64,000 nt of DNA from Trifolium pratense (Eukaryota > Streptophyta > Magnoliopsida > Fabales > Fabaceae). This document shows positions 58,641 to 64,000 of the stretch, piece by piece. The notes under the pieces were generated by a model, which saw only the letters and a list, made by a program, of their open reading frames with translations, did not search any database and had not been told where the DNA came from. Every line of letters begins with the position of its first letter. Positions within the stretch are counted from its first letter, which is position 1. A program made the translations under genes and the position numbers. The stretch is from contig NC_060064.1 in assembly GCF_020283565.1 (NCBI RefSeq), positions 15,396,337-15,460,336 on the forward strand, written 5' to 3'.

Positions 58641-60458
58641 TTAACGCTTCTTCCATTTCAGATGCTTTCTCAGAGGGTCCCAAAGGCTTTTTCCCTTAGA
58701 GCTCTCAGTCTGATTCCCAGAGGTCTCTTCCATATCAAGAAGGTGCAGACCCTCAGGAGCCCTAGAGCTCTGACCCTTCGAGGTTGATCCCTTAAACCGT
58801 TTTTTGAAACTTTTCTTAAGATCCCCCGTAAATGAGTGCGATTCCGCAACAGTTAATGCAGACAGTGCAAAGCCCGATGGTTGACTCCCATCAGTTGAGC
58901 CTCTGTAGGAAAGATCATGTATGTGCTTCTTGATAAGCGGCGTCTTGTTGTCCAAGAACACGACGATCACACTTATATCGTCGTGAAAAGTCCTCCTGCC
59001 AACATTAGTTAACTTTCCTGGAGTCGCAACCTTCATGACCCTATAGGTAGTACCCCTTCTTCTTGCAGCTTCCACTAGAGCAGTAGTCACAAGCCTCTTC
59101 GCAATTCCCTACAGAAATCTCAAAAAGTCTTTACACTTATTCAAACGGCATTTGAAATTATAAAGAATCAGGACACTTCTAATTTCCTAAAAATTAAACA
59201 AGTCTTCTTGTTTTTTCTAAACACAAAAGGAAAAACTAAGAAAGAACAAGGCATAGATATATACTTACATTTCTTGGATTCTTATGAACAATTTGAACTG
59301 CCTCATCATTTGACATGAGATCCCAGAGTCCATCAGAAGCAAATATAAGAAACTTATCAGTTTCTTCTATAACTCTAGTAAGCATCTCTGGTTCTGCAGA
59401 TACCACCCCTCTCTCAAAAGGATCAGGAACTTTCTCGTACGTCGGGAAGGAAGCCGGCAACAAAAATGGAGGCCTCTTCAAATATGTATCACCAATACTT
59501 CTACTAACCTAATGTAAGTTAAGAAAACATTATAACAGTCATAAAACAGTAACAAATATCAAATTGAACTAAAACTCTATCTAACGTCAAATATGCATAT
59601 TACCAATACTTTAACTAACATAATATAAATTCAAGAAAACCTTATAACAGTCATAAACTACTATCTAACATTGAATCAAACTAAAACTCTATCTAAATTG
59701 ATTAAAAGAAAAACAGAATTACCATAATGATGCCTTTGACGCGCCACCCATTCTTCTCCATCACAATGGTATCATCACCGGGATGCATTGATTTGAGTTC
59801 TTCTCGAATAACCGGATCATTACAGTTGTGATCTGTTGTCAATTTTACAGCAGTGACTCTTTTGTCAACCACAGAACCAATTACAGCACGCGAATCTCCA
59901 AGATTTGCGATATACAGCACACCCTTCCACAAAACCCCAGCAAGACAGCATGAACCAACTTTTCCGATCGTCTGAATTTGAACAATATTATTTAGCACAT
60001 AATCAAAAAATCCACGTTCGGTATCAGCAACCGCATTCATCAAAGTCGCCTCAGTTATAGCGTTATCATTCTCATGAGCAAACCCTAAATCGAACCACAA
60101 AAAGTAAAAATTCAATTTTCCCCCAAATCAAGAAACAAATCTAAAATTAATAAAAAGAATTACTTAAAGAAAGATACTCACTCAATAGATTGTTGAAGAG
60201 GTTATTAAGAACATAGAGCGATGCTTCGACGCCACCATGGCCATCGTAAACTCCAAGATAGAGTGCATTGTGAGAGGCAACTTCAACTTGGCTTTGATCT
60301 TCCATAATTGTATTGGCTTGAGCATTAGCCATAGAAAATTCTCCAAAGCAATGTCGTTCGAGATTGATCGATCTCGTGTAAGGGTCTTCATCGAATGCAA
60401 TGAGATCATCATTCCTCCTCCTGAACAGATCAACTACAGTTTGTAGAACCTTATGCAT
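58641..60458 (-). CDS. Protein phosphatase 2C, clade-D-like
   Basis: Four exons on the minus strand: 60458-60182, 60084-59723, 59508-59269 and 59108-58641, with donors A|GTGAGT, ATG|GTAATT and AAT|GTAAGT, giving about 448 residues. PP2C (PPM) metal-binding motifs are present: Glu53-Asp54, the YDGHGG at 71-76, Asp272 in ASDGLWD, and HDD at 335-337. [11 protein letters not shown] and the [15 protein letters not shown] junction are typical of plant clade D, the group known for dephosphorylating plasma-membrane H+-ATPase and linked to SAUR and ABA responses (family knowledge). The last 100 residues are a Lys/Ser-rich tail ending in KHLKWKKR that most clade D members lack. The first ATG (60458) gives [15 protein letters not shown]. 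Confidence 0.92.
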
Positions 60459-60573
60459 TGTGAAGCAAAAAAAAAAAAAAGAGTGATCTTGAATCTTGAT
60501 TTGTGAGTGAGAGAGATGAATTGAAAAATAGTGAATGAATGAATGTGATTGAAATGAATGATGCAATATGATG

Positions 60574-60581
60574 TATTTATA
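60574..60581 (-). promoter_or_regulatory. TATA box of PP2C gene
   Basis: TATAAATA on the minus strand about 120 bp upstream of ATG 60458, suggesting a leader near 90 nt. Confidence 0.65.
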
Positions 60582-61006
60582 ATGTGGAATGAAAATGCAA
60601 GAGAGTAAAGTAACTGAAAAACAGAAAACTGAATAATCTAACTGAATGCTAACAGAATCTAACAATGCCAGCTGTAAATTTGTGCTTTGGCGGGAAAAGG
60701 GAAATATTGAATGAAACTTGTGTTGACTATGGGATAATATAATTTTGACTATGTAATATTCTATTATAAAAGTTGACTATTTCATATTAATGATATGCCA
60801 TATGTGAAGATCAAAATTCATTATTTTTCCTTTGTAAAACAAAAATTCCATTTCTTTCCTATTTTTAAATACTGGTTTAATCAATTTTGTTACTTTTCTA
60901 AAGGTAAGAAGAAGAATTATTTGGGACCCGTGGATAATGATATGTAGGCAAAATGAATTTAAAACTTAAGTATTACACATATTGACACAGAATGTTCAAT
61001 ATAATT

Positions 61007-61185
61007 ATGAAGCACAAAAATTGACACGGATATCAGACATACACAGATGCAGTCTCGCAGATACGTTGACGCCGATAATAATTTGAGAAAATAAAATAAT
61101 TCAATGTGTTGGTGAAGGACACCGACGCGTGTCAGACATGGAAAAACGCATAATTTGAGGATTGTCTGTGCTTCATAGTTAATAG
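61007..61185. mobile_element. MITE of the CTATGAAGCAC family upstream of PP2C
   Basis: Runs from TTATGAAGCAC...GACACGGATATCAGAC to GTCTGTGCTTCATAG, with AATAATTTGAGAAAATAAAATAATT inside. It lies about 430 bp upstream of the PP2C TATA box. Confidence 0.78.
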
Positions 61186-61189
61186 CACT

Positions 61190-61250
61190 ATAATAATAAC
61201 AATAATAATAATAATAATAATTATTATTATTATTATTAATTAATAAATAA
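61190..61250. repeat. (AAT)n / (ATT)n palindromic microsatellite
   Basis: An AAT run passes directly into its complement ATT run, making a self-complementary tract. Confidence 0.85.
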
Positions 61251-61430
61251 TAAAGTTAACATATTTTAGTTTTTTTTTATTATTTTAGATCAATTCTTAT
61301 CTAATTATTTTAAAAATTATAAAGTTAAATTAACTTTTACCTTAAAATATATAACTATTGATTTTGTTTTTTGACCAAATACTATTGAATTTTTTTTGAC
61401 CAACTATTGAATATGATTTTTATTTTTATT

Positions 61431-61645
61431 TGCTTTAACCACCAGTTTAATCTGATTCGAGGGTCAGTTCTGGCCAAATTCAGCGTGGTCCTCCCCTCCC
61501 AATTTTTTTTATCACCAATTTTTTCACCACCAATTTTTTTTTGATCAAATTGTTCCTGTCCCCTCCCTATCGCAATTGTGAGGATCGAACCGTGGTCCTC
61601 CCTACCAAATTCAGCGTCATTCACCACTGAACCAACTAACGATTG
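61431..61645 (-). mobile_element. SINE, family A, copy 3 with internal duplication
   Basis: Same family as 53234-53393 but with about 60 extra bases (61495-61552) that repeat 'caccaattttttt'. Possible target duplication GATTTTTATT on both sides. Confidence 0.78.
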
Positions 61646-62056
61646 GTGAATAGGATTTTTATTGTTTTGACCAATTATTGAATGTTATTATCAGCTATAA
61701 ATGCCCCACATAAATAGTGTGACTCGCATTAATGGTATGAAAACTTGAATTTATTACTCTCTTGATCCTTTTAATTAAATACACTTCATCTTTCTAGATT
61801 CATTAAATATTTAATGTATTTGATTTATAATATAGACTAGATACATTACATATTCTACGAATATATGAAAGGTAAAACATCCCTTATAAGAAAACAAGAT
61901 AAAATACAAAAGGACAATTTTTGTATACTATCATTAAATATAGTGTAAAAAGTCAAATTTATGGTCCAAATACATATTTTATTCAATGAACCTAATTATT
62001 ATTATTTTTTTTGTGCTTATATTGAAAATCAGAGTAGTACAAAGTCAGATTTTGAA

Positions 62057-63212
62057 GTACTACTGATATAATGGTTAAGTCAGAGTGAGGTTGCAATCCT
62101 ATATCATTCTCATCTATCTCACGTGGTCTGTATTTTAAGCATCGAAGGATATAATTGCTTGATTCTATCATTGAATCACATATTTTCATATCCACACCAT
62201 AGCTTTCAAACACCATCTTCTTTGCTATATGGTCTAATTCTCCCAATAGCTTAGAGTACTCATTCATGATATCACTGTAATCAAAATCAAATATTTATAA
62301 TTTACAAATATATTATAATGAGGAATAAATATACAAAATTGTCGGACTTGGATTGAGTGCAGTTAGCACTATAACAACATGCAATCAATGAAATCAAGAC
62401 CGCTTAATCAAGATCAGAGGTTTTAGATGCATTAACTGCATCACGACTGCATCTAAATCGACCGTTGTCAATCCATTTCCAAAATTGTCACATATGGTAT
62501 TAGAAAAATTAGGCCTGAATGATTTCGCCTATATGAAGTTCGGCCGGAAAATAAATCATGTTTGTTCAATTATTGTTTTAACTAAAATTCAAACTCAATT
62601 TTTCAATTCGAACTTACATTCTTCTATTTACTTGGATTATAAAAATATTTTATCTCGACATCAAAGTATCTCATCATGATATCTTTTTATAATATTATTT
62701 TTTAAAACATATTTTTTGTTTTGTTTAGTATCACGATGATTGACGTTGATTTCACATAAACTATACTCTATAGTTTTCGAAAAATCACATTCGATTACTG
62801 TTATTCTGACATATTGATCGTAATACGAAACATATGGAATAATTTCAAGATGAAAATGAATCTATTTATATATTTGTGGAAAGGGTATAGAGTATATACC
62901 AGAAACCATGATTTCCTTGAGGACACATGATTTGGGCAAATTTTTGACATTCAATCATAGTTAACGGACCTTCTATGGCCATAGATTCATATAATGGAAG
63001 CCATAAGACTTGTCCTATGTAGCCATGAAAAGGTCTATCACTTGTTTTTTGCTTTTTTGTTTCCAAAGGGAGACAAAATAAATCTTCAATTGAAGACACA
63101 ACAGAGTTGCAATGTTCTTTGCCAAATTTATCAGATTTTGCTACGAATTAACAACCATAGTTTTCTAGTGAAGTCCTCACAACATTGCAAGCTGAGGGCC
63201 ATGTGTTGGTAC
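62057..63212 (-). pseudogene. Duplicated dioxygenase pseudogene
   Basis: A close copy of the gene at 52079-55209, including intron 1. Exon 2 starts at 62274 with ATG-frame similarity but breaks off near 62057, just after the HxD motif; exon 3 is missing. Exon 1 (62900 upward) carries an in-frame TAA inserted in the GCFVAK region and ends at 63212, where a Copia LTR has inserted. Splice sites at 62900 and 62274 are kept. High similarity extends through the intron, so the duplication is recent and segmental. Confidence 0.9.
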
Positions 63213-63491
63213 TGATGGGTTGATTGTAATGTAAGTCCCACATTGCTAATGAAGGAAAAAGATCAAAGAAATTATATTTGAGAAGTCCCACATTGCTTAG
63301 AAAAGTGAAGAGTGAAGGAGCTCAATGTTATATAAAGAGACCTCAAGTTTGTTGTTTCAACACACCAAGTAGTATCACTTGTAAACACTTTAAGTTTATA
63401 TTTGTGTATTTTTTCTCCTTCTCTTATGCTCTTGTTTAAGAGTATTTGAGATGTAGTTCTTTTATTTTCTCTATGCCGGTTTTTCCCAACA
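63213..63491 (+). repeat. 5' LTR of the Copia-type element
   Basis: TG...CA ends, 279 bp; contains two AAGTCCCACATTGC repeats (63233 and 63282). Confidence 0.8.
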
Positions 63492-64000
63492 ACTGGTATC
63501 AGAGCTCTTGGTTTGATTCAGGAGTAGGGAGTCCGCCGTGAAGTTTAGGCTAGAGAAAACTGATGGAATAATCACGTTTGACTTGTGGGAAATCAAGTCA
63601 AGGATGTGTTGATGCAATCTAGGTTACACGAGGTCAGCCTGGAGAGACAGTAGTAATAATACTCGACATAGGCAGTGGTAATAATACTCGACATCAGTCT
63701 GGAGAGGCGGTGCTAAGAATACTCGGGTTACGTCTGAAACAACAACTTATTATGAGGATGCGGATGTGCTAGTGGAAGTTGAGAATCGGTGGAGTATTGA
63801 GTCATGGACTTTGGAAGCTCCTGTCACATGTGTTTGAAGAAGAAATATTTTTGAATCCCTAGAGCTTGTTGAAGGTGGAGTTGTTCATCTTTGAGATGGG
63901 AAAACTTGTAAGGTTCAAGGTATGGGTGAGTTTATTTTAACACGATGCGAGGTATTTTCTTGAACTTTGATGCATAGATAGTAGGTAGATACTTGTTAGA
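63213..64000 (+). mobile_element. Copia-type LTR retrotransposon, truncated by window edge
   Basis: A left LTR of 279 bp (63213-63491) starts TGATGGG, ends CCCAACA, and is followed two bases later by the initiator-Met primer site TGGTATCAGAGC. A TATA-like TATATAAAG lies near 63331. Internal sequence begins a Gag-like KTDGIITFDLWE piece with a stop soon after, so the Gag frame is broken or this is a non-autonomous member. It sits after GGTAC in the dioxygenase pseudogene; the matching 3' end is beyond the window. Confidence 0.85.

Overview
This window is nuclear DNA from a flowering plant, most likely a papilionoid legume (inference from the AT-rich sequence, the repeat families and the look of the proteins). 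Genes have GT-AG introns, TATA boxes and plant-specific families. About half the window is transposon-derived. No bacterial operons, CRISPR arrays or plasmid functions are present.

Layout. 523-12652 is a complete, very young Ty3/gypsy element of the Tat lineage: two 484-bp LTRs that differ at one base, a perfect ATAAT target duplication, an intact 1712-residue Gag-Pol with a second archaeal-type RNase H, a 3' tandem array, and a block of three reverse-strand transcription units, two behind well placed TATA boxes and one with a weaker candidate. The largest antisense gene is split by a 90-bp intron whose removal joins two frames exactly (671 aa, with a domain resembling 'putative gypsy type transposon' plus a coiled coil). 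This antisense block is the most unusual system in the window. 12754-29160 is mainly repeats around one EF-hand gene (14043-14711, minus) and one tRNA-Phe gene (27300-27372, minus). The repeats include Mutator-type MITEs, a LINE tail, a TRIM-like element, and a 3.9-kb CACTA element with GAC target duplications.

29170-48945 holds three well preserved genes: an SDP1-type triacylglycerol lipase (minus), a very large PICBP-like calmodulin-binding protein with four repeats (plus), and SQD1, the chloroplast UDP-sulfoquinovose synthase (plus). 49764-64000 carries a hAT MITE, an intact 2-oxoglutarate dioxygenase gene of AOP-like type (52079-55209, minus), a decayed relative (57740-58020), a clade-D-like PP2C gene (58641-60458, minus), and a duplicated dioxygenase pseudogene (62057-63212) cut by a Copia element that runs off the window.

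The host genes are ordinary independent loci. They touch lipid turnover (SDP1), sulfolipid synthesis (SQD1), calcium/calmodulin signalling (EF-hand protein, PICBP) and dephosphorylation (PP2C), but nothing in the sequence links them as a pathway. A small MITE family with ends CTATGAAGCAC recurs in an intron of SDP1, an intron of PICBP, near the dioxygenase relic and upstream of PP2C. Exon coordinates are given inside each gene entry; all were derived by reading splice sites and frames by eye.
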